DNA of 64,000 nucleotides from Diphasiastrum complanatum (taxonomy: Eukaryota > Streptophyta > Lycopodiopsida > Lycopodiales > Lycopodiaceae), in NCBI GenBank assembly GCA_029204225.1, contig CM055108.1:7621812-7685811 (forward strand). The letters are read 5' to 3'. A program made the position numbers and the translations under genes. Positions 21,721 through 35,509 of the stretch are shown here, piece after piece. Numbering within the stretch: the stretch's first letter is position 1; each line of letters begins with the position of its first letter. The notes beneath the pieces were generated by a model. It was not told the DNA's origin and ran no database searches. It was given only the letters and a program-made list of their open reading frames with translations.

Positions 21721-22803
21721 AAGCTGGGATACCGAGGCTAAGTCCGAGCAAGCGCAGGCTCGGAAACCGGGGTGGGGGCCTGGCTCCGACCGCAGCTAGC
21801 CTGCCTCGGTCTTGCTACGGCGAAACGAGCTGCCGTGAAGGTGGTAGCGATGGTGGCTCTAGTATTTTAGGCTGCCTTTGCTTTCAGCAGATTTCATCCA
21901 TCTTCAGCATCGCCGTGGTTTTTCGTGGATCGCAAGGTTGGATTGCGCTCATCTGCAGCTGTTTCTGGTGCTTTGTCATTTGGATTGCTGCAGGTGTGCC
22001 AGGAGCAGCCGGATCTAGTAGTTTGGATCGAACATCAGTTTTTGTTGAAGGTCGTAAATGGCGGATAGTGAAAATTTTTTGCTAGTTTTTAGTGTTTTAT
22101 TCGATGAGTTATGATGTGTTTTGAGTGCTTGATGATGGAGTTTCTCTTGCAGAAGTAATCCTTTGACGCTTCTGTTTGTTTTTTTCTTTTCTCGAATTGT
22201 TTGATGCGTCTAGGTGATGAGCTCTTTGTGAGCTGGTTTAGATTTTATTCGGTTTCTTGGACGTGATTGAAGGCAGTAGAAGAAGATTCTAGAGATTATG
22301 AATTCTTCTAGATAATTTTCTGCTGTAGAAGTACGTTTTGTAAATGAGTAGAGAGAAAAGATGAAACGAAAAGATACGGCTCCTGTAGGTGCCCATTTTG
22401 GCGCTGTTTAAAAAGTAGTGTCAAGATTTTGAAAACTGTTCATGGAGTATAATAAACAATCTCGAATCTTCTTTTTTAGTCGTAGATAATTTGGTGAGAT
22501 ACTAGCTAGGCACTTCCATCAGAGAAAATGCATACTTCAAGATTCTAGGATCGAAATTTGTTAGAATATGCTTGGTTTATGTTGGTCGCTTATTTGCCTT
22601 TTAATGTCTTTTGAGAAGAACTATGCAAGATTATTTAATGATTTTAAACTTGTGTCAAGTAAGTATGCGCCATATAACTCTCGAGTCTCGCTTTTTTCGT
22701 GTTTCAAGTTTATATTTGAAGCTAAATATATAAAAGAATTCTGATGGATATTCTACAATGTCGTTTGTGAAACAGATAGACTTAAATCAAGCTTCCGGAA
22801 AAG
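21721..22803 (+). promoter_or_regulatory. GC-rich leader and probable 5'-UTR intron of the PEPCK gene
   Basis: Base composition changes sharply at about 21720 to GC-rich sequence that continues to about 22060, then returns to T-rich, intron-like DNA. An acceptor-like AACAG lies at 22771-22775, 28 bp before the start codon. This suggests a noncoding first exon in the GC-rich part and an intron of roughly 0.7 kb in the 5' UTR. The transcription start and the donor site are not fixed by the sequence. Confidence 0.45.
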
Positions 22804-25800
22804 ATGGGCCAAAACGGCAACGCTACTCTGGAGGATGCTAACGGAATACCTGATGGACTTACAAAAATCAAAACACACGCTGCAAAAGGCAGGGATGTAT
22901 GCACGGATGATAGTGGGCCTCCAATCAAAGCCAACACCCTCGAGGAGTTGCATTCTTTGCAGAAGAAAAAGTCCGCCTCGTCCACTCCTAGAGGAACTCC
23001 GAAAGGAGCTGTGTCACCTTTGTCAGAAGTGGAAAGGCAAAGGCAGCAAATGCAATCGATTAGGTGATTTGTTTAGACTTATCTGTAGAAGAAGTCGAAA
23101 ACATATCTATGTATTGCGTTCCCAAAAACATAGCTGTTAACGGATTTTGTGGCTAAGCTTATTTTGTTTCTTACAATTCTCAGCACCTTCAACAATTAGT
23201 TTGCAGCATACTACTGATAGTTCGCTTTATGGTGTTGATACAGTGCGTCTCTAGCATCTTTAACGAGAGAAACGGGCCCACAAGTCATTCGAGGAGATCC
23301 TGATAACCAGAAAACAGCCGTTTTACCAAAAATTGTTTTCCCTGTGAGGCCCAATGTCAGTGACAGTGCTCTCAAGTTAACGCACGTGCTCTATAATTTG
23401 TCTCCAGCAGGTATTGACGATGTACTATATTCAAATTCCCGGTTTCAACGATTCCATTTCTCGCGTACTCTTTCTTAAGATTAGACGCAGGGCTTCCTTG
23501 GCAGCAAGGTATTTGCAATCGATTATTCTGCTGCGAGGAAGTCGTAGGATTACAAAACATGATTTATTCCGATTATTTGTTTTACTTTATGCATGGATTG
23601 ATTTACGATAGAACTCAGAACGTAGATTCCCACTTTTCAGGTTATGAGCTTGTTTGTTATGCTGCAGAGCTTTACGAACAGTCTATAAAGTACGAAAAGG
23701 GATCTTATATAACGTCAACTGGAGCGCTTGCTACACTTTCCGGGGCCAAGACAGGTCGATCTCCAAAGGACAAAAGGGTGGTCAAGGAGGAGACCTCTAA
23801 AGATGACCTTTGGTGGGGAAAGTGAGCTCGTTTTCCTGGTTCTCTAAGTCTGAAATTTGAAGTTTCAATCTGTAAAAGCAAATAAAAAATTGAGTAAACG
23901 AAATTGAAAAAGAGCAACCTAAGAAAGGAACAACCTTATATGTTCTGTCCATCTCAAAGGCTATCATTATTTTGAGCCTTTTGAATTTAACTTCGAATAA
24001 GCGTGATAAAGCTGATTTACATCTTCCGAGAAGTTTTGCTGACTAGTTTTGACTTGTCTTCAGCGTGCAATTTCCTAAGCAACTTGGAATCGTGAAACCG
24101 AGTCTCAAATAGAAAAATCTTTTCTTGTAATTCCCTCTCCCTTTTCCGCGTTCTTATGCAGCAGATATTAACCGGGGGTGCTTGGCTGTAATTTTTCAGA
24201 GGATCTCCAAATATTGAAATGGACGAGGAAACTTTCTTGATTAACAGGGAGAGAGCAGTTGATTATCTGAATTCTTTAGAAAAGGTGCGGATAAAAAATG
24301 GTCACGACTCAATAATATCAATAAAAATCAAATGGATGTTACGATTCACTCAATATTATTTGATGGGCGAGCTAAATTTTGTGGCTGTAGCGTTTGAACT
24401 GATGCATTTTCCTGGCTACAAGTTACCATCTTCATCATCATATTTGTAATTAAGATGAGCTAGTACATGTAATGTTTTGGCGATGATGTCCTTAGCCTTC
24501 ATACATTGCCATTGTTTTGTTAGGTCTTTGTAAATGACCAGTTCCTGAACTGGGATCCGGAGCATCGAATCAAAGTCAGAATCATTTCTGCCCGTGCATA
24601 CCACTCTCTTTTCATGAACAACATGTAGGTATCTCGAGTACTTATAACTCTTGTCTGGTTACACCAAAGATATGTATTCCCACCTTCCTTGTAACTTGAC
24701 TGCATGGAAATGATATCGTCTTTTCTGCACTAATTTAGTTCATGACCTTATGTTCTTGTTTTGCTTTTGTTTGGAAAGTCTCTACTTAATGTTTCTGGGA
24801 GTTCGAACCCCTTTGTTGATTCTTGTCCCCATAGATTTACTGCTTAATTTGAGCTAAGTTTCCTTCGAGTTCTGTATTACAAGTGATACTGGCTGGGCGA
24901 TGCGTGTGATGTAAATAATACTATCATCGATAAGTCAAATATTTCACTGAGACTTAAAGTTATCCCCTAGCCTTGGTGAAGAATATGCTTGTGTCTCGAG
25001 GGTGGATTTAAGCGTATGGGTCGCAGGTGTATTCGGCCTACCCCTGAAGAGCTGGAAGAATTTGGAACTCCGGATTTTACTATCTACAATGCTGGCCAAT
25101 TTCCCTGCAATCGCTATACACATTACATGACTTCCTCAACTAGCATAGATCTAAATTTGAAACGAAGAGAGATGGTGATTCTTGGAACACAATATGCCGG
25201 AGAAATGAAGAAGGGTCTTTTCAGCGTGATGCACTATCTTATGCCGAAAAGAGGCATTCTTTCTTTACATTCAGGCTGCAATATGGGAAAAGCAGGGGAT
25301 GTGGCCTTGTTTTTTGGATTATCAGGTATTGTATAAAAAGGTGGTGGGTCTCCAGTGTTTGATCCGTGCGTGTGGCGGTGTCATTCTCCTACAGTAAGAA
25401 TCTTACATTAAACTTGTATTGCATATTGTTCTGCTTGTTAGGTACGGGAAAGACTACTCTTTCAACAGATCATAATCGTTACTTGATTGGGGATGATGAG
25501 CACTGTTGGAGTAACAATGGTGTTTCAAATATCGAAGGAGGATGTTATGCCAAGTGCATAGACCTTTCTCGAGAGAAAGAGCCAGATATTTGGAATGCTA
25601 TCAAGTTTGGCACTGGTTGGTCCGGCTAACTTCTATTTTGCTATTTTCAAGTTGTTATCAGATGTCATCAGAAGGTCTTGTATGAAATGCTGCGACCCTC
25701 ACCTTGGAATTGCATTCTGGCATGGCAGTTCTAGAAAATGTTGTTTTTGAGGAACACACCAGGGAGGTTGATTATACCGATAAGGGCGTCACTGGTATGT

Positions 25801-27493
25801 TTTCGTTTGACTGGCCCTATGCTACATACTTGCCCGTCTGCTTAGAATTTCTATTAGCATCTCTGAAGCTATCTAGTTGCATTTTTCAAAATCCACAATA
25901 TACTACGACATTAAGTCTATGATAATTCCTGAACATAACAAAAGAAGGGCAATTCAGCCTTTTGGAATCCATCCACAAAGTATTATTGGACCATGAAGTC
26001 CATCATGCAGAGCACAGGCCATATGCTACGACATTCCTACTTATGTCATCAGCATGCAGCTTTTGCTAAATGAAAAAATGTATTGTTCGACCCTTCAAAA
26101 CCATTATTTTCCTAGGCAGAAACACAACAGAATATGGTCAATTCGCTTGCTGGATATTATTTGACAGTTTATGGCATCAGCTCCATCCTTTTTCTTCTCT
26201 AATCAGTTAGTTACTTTTTGATGTCAACACAGAGAACACTCGAGCAGCGTATCCAATTGAATATATTCCCAACGTAAGACTTCCATGTGTTGGACCTCAC
26301 CCAAAGAATGTCATATTGTTGGCTTGTGATGCATTTGGAGTTTTACCACCTGTCAGCAAGTTGACACTGGCTCAAACCATGTATCACTTTATTAGTGGCT
26401 ACACAGCTCTGGTAAGTAAAGGTTGGAATAAACATTTTCAGCTGGTCAAAAATTGCAAGTATCATGCACAAGGCCTTCATGCGATTACTAATCCATGAGT
26501 TTCTTGCAAATCAGGTTGCGGGGACTGAAGATGGCATAAAGGAACCTCAAGCAACTTTTTCTGCCTGTTTTGGAGCTGCCTTCATAATGCTACACCCAAC
26601 AAAGTATGCAGCAATGCTGGCGGATAAAATGAAAAAGCACGGATCTACTGCATGGCTAGTCAATACTGGCTGGTCCGGTGGCAGGTTTGTACTGCTGAAA
26701 CTCAAGGAATATTGGATCCTTTGTTTATCTTTCTATCGCATTTTGCATGTTACTTTTAGTGCGGGCAATTCTGAACCTGGGTTGGAATTCTGCAGCTATG
26801 GTGTTGGCCAAAGAATGAAGCTGTCCTATACCCGGAAAATTATTGATGCTATACACAATGGATCTCTTCTCAAGGCTAATTACTCTCAAACTCCTATTTT
26901 TGGGCTACATATTCCCGACAATGTGGAGGAAGTACCATCTGAAATTCTGCATCCTGAGAATATGGTATATCTGGGTTAAACTAATTATGGTCTTGAATTT
27001 GAGTTTCTGAACTTAGAAATGAATTTTCCGCTATCTTGCTGAAGGTGTGAGAACTGTCTGTCCTGATCACATGGTATATTTAAGGTGAAATTCATTCCGC
27101 AGTGCAATTATCGACTTAAATATGTGTAGTACCCTGTTCAAGATCTGTTGGTGATTGTAAAAGTATCTTCTGAGATATTTGACTAGCATTGCTGGGCAGC
27201 CCTCGGAAGATCCCTCGGAGATCCATATTGGTCATCTAAACTTGTATTAAATCTGTAGTGCAGATTCATTTTTTTAACTTTTTATTACCCTTGGTCAAGA
27301 CATTGGGAGATCTAAGTAGTGTATGCTTTGTGAATGATGTCTTTGCTCACAGTGGGCGGATAAGAAGGCATATACGGAAACCCTGAAGAAGTTGGCAAGT
27401 CTTTTCAAGAGGAACTTCGAAAATTTTATGGACCAAAAAGTTGGAAATGACAGCAAACTTACCGAAGCAATACTTGCAGCTGGGCCTCAGTGA
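22804..27493 (+). CDS. PCK: Phosphoenolpyruvate carboxykinase (ATP), 12 coding exons
   Basis: This enzyme converts oxaloacetate and ATP to phosphoenolpyruvate, CO2 and ADP in the cytosol, in gluconeogenesis and organic-acid metabolism. Coding exons are 22804-23063, 23244-23410, 23641-23821, 24200-24284, 24524-24624, 25027-25325, 25442-25615, 25729-25794, 26233-26411, 26515-26684, 26796-26964 and 27353-27493. All introns are GT-AG, and the exons total 1992 nt (663 aa plus stop) with no phase break. Motifs include TGRSPKDK (Arg182), GEMKKG (Lys326/327), HSGCNMG (His346), the P-loop [13 protein letters not shown] (362-374), LIGDDEH (379-385) and ENTRAAYP (Arg448). These match the substrate, metal and nucleotide residues of the ATP-type family. 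The plant-type N-terminal extension of about 90 residues is Ser/Thr-rich. The gene looks intact, with compact introns unlike its neighbour. Confidence 0.96.
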
Positions 27494-27714
27494 ATCATGT
27501 CTTTGTGCAGTTACACTTTCTTTTCTGGTATTACTTGGGTTGTACTAGGAAGTACCTTGGATATAGAGCTATTTATCCTCTCTGCTACTTACGCAATTTG
27601 GAGCAGCAGAGCCTTAGTTAGGAATGGGATCTTCACATTGTACATGTGTATGTTCCAATCGGTGTTTAAAGAGCTTGGAATCTCTACAGACAAAGTGATT
27701 TTCAATCTTCATAA

Positions 27715-27787
27715 CTAGTTTCCACTTGTTATCGCATGCTCATCCAATGAAATCTAGTTTCCACTTGTTATCGCATGTTCATCCAAT
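27715..27787. repeat. Tandem duplication, two 34-bp copies, period 39
   Basis: CTAGTTTCCACTTGTTATCG begins both copies, at 27715 and 27754, and each copy ends in TCATCCAAT. There is one mismatch between copies. It lies about 220 bp after the PEPCK stop, probably in or just past the 3' UTR. Confidence 0.85.
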
Positions 27788-27854
27788 TTCATGATTTCAT
27801 TCTGCATGGTAAGTACATGGAGGAGGTTTTTGTATTCTGGATATATGACTAAGG

Positions 27855-28117
27855 ACACATTGTTTTTCTTTTTTTGTCCACTTCATTGCATTAGTACATT
27901 ATGTACTCAGTAGCATGCATGAGCAAGGTGGGTATGGGCCATAATCGTTAGCACTATTTCATCGACTACCCTGCAAGTCATATTGGCAAATATTTATGCG
28001 TATACGATTTAGAACACATTGTTTTCTGTTTTGTGTCCATTTTGTTGCATTAGCATCATATTGTGTACTATATAGCGGGCATGAGCAGGGTGGCTATGGG
28101 CCATATTTGGTAGCACT
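27855..28117. repeat. Diverged direct repeat downstream of PEPCK
   Basis: Two roughly 105-bp segments, about 27855-27957 and 28011-28113, share ACACATTGTTTT, TTGCATTAG, TGTACT, GCATGAGCA-GGTGG and TATGGGCCATA in the same order. They look like an old local duplication. No coding sense is seen. Confidence 0.6.
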
Positions 28118-29670
<1,553 letters not shown>

Positions 29671-29959
29671 GCTGGTGCTGGTGCTGGTGCTACGCTTTGT
29701 CTGTCTTCTCTGCTGCTCGCTGCCTCTTCTCCCTCTGTATGTGTTTGTTCTCTCTCTCCCTCATTCATAATGTGTTTGTTCTGTCTGTTCTCTCTCTCTC
29801 TCATTCATTCTATGTTTGTTCTCTGTATGTTAACTGTGCATGAATTTTCCTGGCAAAATTAGCTTCCTTACGATCTGCTATATGCTTCGATTCAGCATGT
29901 TTGTGCGAGCGTATGATTTTTAGAAATATTTTAAGCCTATATGTATGCAAGGAAAATTC

Positions 29960-30001
29960 ACGATGACTCATGATTCTCTGTGAATAATCATGAGTCATCG
30001 T
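29960..30001. repeat. Perfect 16-bp inverted repeat with 10-nt loop
   Basis: ACGATGACTCATGATT (29960-29975) is exactly reverse-complemented at 29986-30001. Each arm contains TGACTCA, the core recognised by GCN4-like bZIP proteins. It could be a small cruciform or a relic of element ends. No known gene is adjacent. Confidence 0.8.
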
Positions 30002-32467
30002 GTCCTGCTAACAATTTTCTCGTGATGCCTGGCACCATTCGTTGAAAGAATGCCTAAGAAAGGGTGAAATTTGGGGGAGTATTGCGGCTTGCCTGTCAAT
30101 GGCATTTCGAAACTCAAGAGAAGCCAAAATTTTGTCAAACTAAATTCACTCTTGAAGAAATTAAGAAAGGTTCTTAGTTCTTACAAAGGAAATTTATGAA
30201 CCCTTTCATATAGAGTCTATTTTCATGTTTACATACAATGTTCGGGAAAGCCGACATCTCTTGAGAATGGAATCGGCATCTTTCATTGAAAATTGAATTC
30301 ATAAAAAACTTACAGGAAGTTGACTTTTAAAAAATCGATAACTTTTTTAAAATGCAGGAAATTTTTATGTTTGTGATTTTTATATGGAGGGAATGTGTAT
30401 AGTAAAGTAAGGAACACAACTTGGCTTACATAGGTTTATTGAATCAATAAAATAATTTGTGAATGTAAATCTGCCGGCAAAAAATATGAGATGTTGGATT
30501 TGGAAGCCAAAAATTTTCAAAAAATGCAGCATATTGGAGGGAAACCCCTAAGAGGTTTCTAGAACATTGTTTATATACCTCATTATGACGCCAAGTTGTT
30601 TTAAGCTAAAAGTTTACTCTCTCAATCATTTGTCTAGACTCTAGACTCTAAATAATTGTAAGTCAACTCACTGATTGTTGGAGTATAATGGCTCGTTAGA
30701 GAGTGCTTGGCAAATGCACCTACATTGCCTTTGCAGCACAGGCCCCCCCCACCCCATCTAAGGGGGGTGAGATGTTTTTTTGTGGGGCCACGAGTGCTAG
30801 TGAAGTGTACTACTTAACTATTTTCCAAGATGCTAAGGTAGAATTTGAGTGTTGTCAAGACTCGGTCGTGGGCCAAATTCAAAGACATGCCATCGTCAAG
30901 CCACAAAAGGTTGATGAATCACGAATAGTAGGTGAAAGATTCAACTAGAGAAGAGGACAACCGCGTGGCCAGTGGTGAATCTTATAAGGCATAGGGCAAA
31001 GCTAAACTACTTCAAAAGCTTCGAAGATCGTTCTTACAAGCAAAAGAAAAACAATCATATGCAATTACCAAATCATATCTCACGTGCAATGGAAAGAACA
31101 AAGCTTCAATGTAAATCCAGGCATTTGTCCTCATTGTTTTCTCTTTTTCTCTCACTCTCACAATGCACAAAAAGAGGGAACTTAGGCTCTTACATTAACT
31201 TTTGAGAACATAAAATACAAAGGAAGTAGGCTCAATTCACTATTGGTACAATCACATTTGCAAAAAACTAAGCAAGATCTAAAATGTTATGACAGATATC
31301 ATGCCCAATCCACAAATTGAGTTTATAGATGACTAGAATCAAATAGTTAAATTCTAAATAGCATCCCTAAGTAGAACAGTCGATAGGGAGAAAAGGATAG
31401 GCAATCCCTAATATTGGTAAATCATCTCGTGAAGTTTTGATACGGACGTTGACCAAACTCCATCAAGACCAACCTATTATATGTTTTGACTATCAAAGTA
31501 TTAGCCACTTAATCTTCATCGATCATTCTCTTTGAGAAATTTAATATCTTTCATACTACATTTTTCTTTTTTTTGAAGTACGTATGAAATGATGCCCCAT
31601 TGTGCTCAGAAATTTGGCCAAAGTTACTTCTTAATATGTACAACCTCTCATGGAAGTGTAGAAAGGAAATAAGTAAATATGGTGGTTTAAGATGCTCCAA
31701 AACAATTGAGAACATGTCATTGAGAACAAGGGTCTAAAATTTCAATTGTTTGATAGATACTCACATCCGCTTATCGACCATATGATCAACCTTTCCCTTT
31801 CTCAAGACAAACCCTAAGTTGTCTTGGTTGAACGACACCTTGAATGTGAGAATGAGTTAGACCTTCATTTCTGGTGAATAACTTCATTTGATTACCTTTT
31901 CTTATTCTCAATTGTTTAATTACTTTTTAAATTAGGAGTTCTCTACACCTACCTCAAGTAAAAAAAATGAGGTAGAGATGATGGTATGTGTATTCAATGA
32001 AAATTATTTCTAACATAATGATAATACATATGGATGAGTTCCAATATTTATTGTATTGAGTCGTTACCAGAGCCACTACTACCAGAGCTAATTGGAACCT
32101 ACAATATCAATCAACATTGCCCTCACAATTGTCAACAAGATATTGAGCATACTTTTGTAGAGATGCTAATAAGATACCAGATGGAAGCTTGGTCTATATT
32201 AGCCAAATTCATTGTTGTCCCTACAATTTATTTCAAATGTCTTGCTTGGGAAATGTTGATAAGTTGCTAACAAAGCCTTGGCACATGTCTAGACCTATGA
32301 TGCTTTGGAGATTTTTTTTACATAAGGGGATGTTTACAAGCCTATTATTTTTTGGAGAATGAGTACAATATTGACTTTAGCGATATTTGTTATGTCATAC
32401 ACAAGAATGGTCAATGTGTGAATCATTGAGCGAAACTGCCCTCTATGATGATAGCTTTGATAAGCAA

Positions 32468-32632
32468 CACATTTTTGACAATTTTTGTTATGCGTTTGTG
32501 GATAATAGAATATTGTTTCATAGTTGATTGGAACACAAGTATACATGAGACACATTTTTGACAATTTATGTTATGCGTTTGTGGATAATAGAATATTGTT
32601 TCATAGTTGATTGGAACACAAGCATACATGAA
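32468..32632. repeat. Tandem duplication, 83-bp unit, two copies
   Basis: Units 32468-32550 and 32551-32632 are near-identical over their length, differing at only a few positions (for example ATTTTTG versus ATTTATG, and AAGTATAC versus AAGCATAC). The low divergence suggests a recent duplication. Confidence 0.9.
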
Positions 32633-35259
32633 GTGCGGCAAAATAGTTGTCACAATCATAAACACATGACGTTGAATTTGAAATCTATAATTTCTTGTCA
32701 AAGATAATCTTGACTACAAAAAATACGACTAGTACCATTTTGGAAACTTCATGGTTGGAGGTCACACTTTTGACATTTTATTGCATGTTGTCACCATCAA
32801 ATAAATTTTAACCATTTGAAAGAATATTTTCTAGCTAGCATGTATCCATTCAAACTATTACCAATGGACTGTAAACTAAATTTAAAGTTGGGAAGAGTTT
32901 GAATACATTTTACTCCAAGAACTCTACATTATGTAGAAATGGTAGAGCAGTTACACATACATCAACCTTGAAATTTGTAACTTAAGTTATGTGGCACCAA
33001 TCAAAGTCTATTGTGACTCTGCATGCTTAATTATATTACCTAGGCCTTGAAGGACAAAAGATTAGTAAGCAAATTATCATATTTCAATATTGAGTTGATA
33101 AGGAAAATGCATTAACTTTATTAAGACTGGATCCCTCCCCACACTTCAGAAATTGCAGCATTGCAAAACATACTCCTATAATACAAAAACTAAGGAAAAA
33201 TTCCCAAACAACACTCAACATGGTACATGAATCTTTATGGTTTGTATGCCACCTGAATCAAAAGCCAAAAGTACACAAGCTATTTGGCATGATTCTTATT
33301 TCAACAAGAGAAGCTTCTCGTCATATCATAGTTTAGAATAAAAAATACTAATTTTCAATCACATTGCTAGTACAAAAATTGTATTTGCTTTCTTTTTTGA
33401 GGGGTCCGAAACACATCCTATTTTTTGGGCATATAACAACCATGAAAATTAGTTTAAACTATCAGAAGCTCAACATACTCTCTTCTTCATTCCCATGTAA
33501 AAAGAGCATGCATTAAATGGCAAATATAAATAGAGTAAAAACTTGGCAAAGTTGACAATGTCTCTGTACATGCGTTATGGCTATAATATACATCACTAAG
33601 AATGTCATAAGCTGTGTTATATTCAATAAGCACTAGTTATGACTTGGTTGTTGCACCTTCAGAAATACAAGGATGCTGGCTTCATCTGTCTCACAAAATA
33701 GGACCATACACCTCCCTGTCAGAAAACGTCCTTGATACAGGTAATTTGTGGCAAGGATTGCTCAAACCATACGCATCTCAAGTTCTTGAGATAATCTCTC
33801 TCGTTTCCTTTACCAAGCCCTGACCAGGATCAACAGAAGAGCAGCTGATAGTATCTCCGGTTTCATAATGGCATCCCACGACCACAGATTACAAAAAACA
33901 AAATGTACGTCATGTTACTCCGAACTTGTAATACATAAATTAACCTCTTTGAACAGCATCATTCGGCATCGTTCAGAGCGGTAGTCAAAAATCCCAGTGC
34001 CCCCAACAAATTCGCTGTTGTTTTTGCTGTCTTAAAAATTTTAAATTTAAAAACCTAAAATTGTTGATATATCCTACTAAATTGTGTTTTGTTGGTGCAA
34101 AAAAATCCCGAGGATTTTCACGTAACAAAAAGAGCAGTAACAAACACAAATCTAGCTGCACACAGTTTCATAATATTGATTCAGCAGCCTGATAATCTGA
34201 TAGCTAGGGTTTCATATCCCATAGAAGACCTGTCAACGATGCACTTGCTTCTGCCAGTAGTGAAGCCTGGGATGTTTTGGGTGCAATCTGAGCAGATTAT
34301 GAAATGCTTAGTCGTCACGTACTGAACAATACTGAAAGTCAGCATGTCACCAAAATCTACAAAACATTCAGACCAAGCCATAATGACATTTCTTTTGCTC
34401 AATATGTTTTTCTGAACGAAATGTCAAAAATTATGTTCAGAACACAGCATTCCGGATGTATAGTTCTTAACAGACTCAATACATGATCTGCTATCAAAAA
34501 GAGTGGTATTGTCCCATTGTCAATGAACCACAACAATGTTCAAAAGTTTAGTGTCTAATATTGGTATGCAATTAAAAAACACCACAAAATGAGCCAAGAT
34601 AAAATTGAATAGCTTGAACACTTGAAAGTGTTCTTGAAGGCTTTTGCTTTAATCTTGTTTACAAAGTAATCCTAACAAGGTTCTTCATTCTCACCAAGAT
34701 TTGCAGAGATGGCCTTACATGGGCATCTTCAAAATTTGAGCTGATGGCAAATCAAAATCTGAGCTAAAATTTTTGGTCTAATTGACTTTTAGCTTTGGGA
34801 AAACAATACAGCTTGGGCTCCCTGATGCATGCAATGGATCATGGGGATAACGTACAATAAGTAATTTTGCAGTCAACTAAAATGTCAATTGTTTGTTCGT
34901 ATTGTACACAATTTTGTTTGCTTGCATTTTGTGCATAGCAAGCATGTGGATCTTGTCCAGCCAGCATAAGTTGCTTTGAGATCATCTACAAAAGTTTGCC
35001 ATCAACTCAGTTCAGGCTATGACAAGCTCCACTGGTAAGAAGCTCTTGGACTTGCCCTGGTATTGAAAGAGCACTGGATACAGTATTGGTTATCATGACA
35101 ATCACCTTCAATAAGATCTAAGCACTCAACGGTCAACAGAAAGCCAGCGACCATCAAGTAATAAATGAATGTACAGAAAAAAATGACCTTGCCGCAATTG
35201 CGACAAGAGCTGAGCTCGAAGAATGCTACAATTTGAATATAATCAAGCAAAGACTCCTG

Positions 35260-35509
35260 CTAAAGAGATATCAGTTGTGTTCCATCAGGTAATTTGCTAG
35301 GCATGGGCACCGCCGTGACATATCTTCTTGGAAAGACTTTGTGAGTGCCATGTGAGACCATAAAGGCAGCTTTTCCTCCTGATAAAGAGTCTGTTTCCTC
35401 GATTGCAAATTCATCAAAATATCGATCCACTAGTCTATTTGTTATAGACAGCTTGTCCAGACGCTGCACTTCTGTCACGATTTCTGATGAAGACGGCAAG
35501 TTTTCCAAC
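35260..35509 (-). CDS. Terminal exon of the dentin sialophosphoprotein-like gene
   Basis: The acceptor CTCTTTCTAG precedes GTTGGAAAAC. The exon encodes [19 protein letters not shown], then [14 protein letters not shown], and ends LISL-stop. The first codon completes the Arg split with the 51703 exon, so the two continue a single helix ([14 protein letters not shown]). The exon lies 16.2 kb from its partner and would easily be mistaken for an isolated fragment. Confidence 0.85.

Larger units (their letters stand above)
29669..35259. other. Intergenic stretch between converging genes
   Basis: No gene is supported. It contains a perfect hairpin (29960-30001) and a tandem duplication (32468-32632). 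The right end must include the 3' UTR of the long minus-strand gene, but I could not place a polyadenylation signal with confidence. Confidence 0.4.

Noticed and set aside
23559-23825. PEPCK starting at an internal ATG, or separate short genes across the PEPCK exons
   Set aside because: The open frames run into introns. The spliced model gives a full-length protein with all motifs in order.
24785-24815. B-box-like GAGTTCGAACCCC in a PEPCK intron, and a similar GAGTTCGACTCC near 63010
   Set aside because: No matching A box at the right distance and no flanking duplication were found. They may be SINE scraps but are not supportable.
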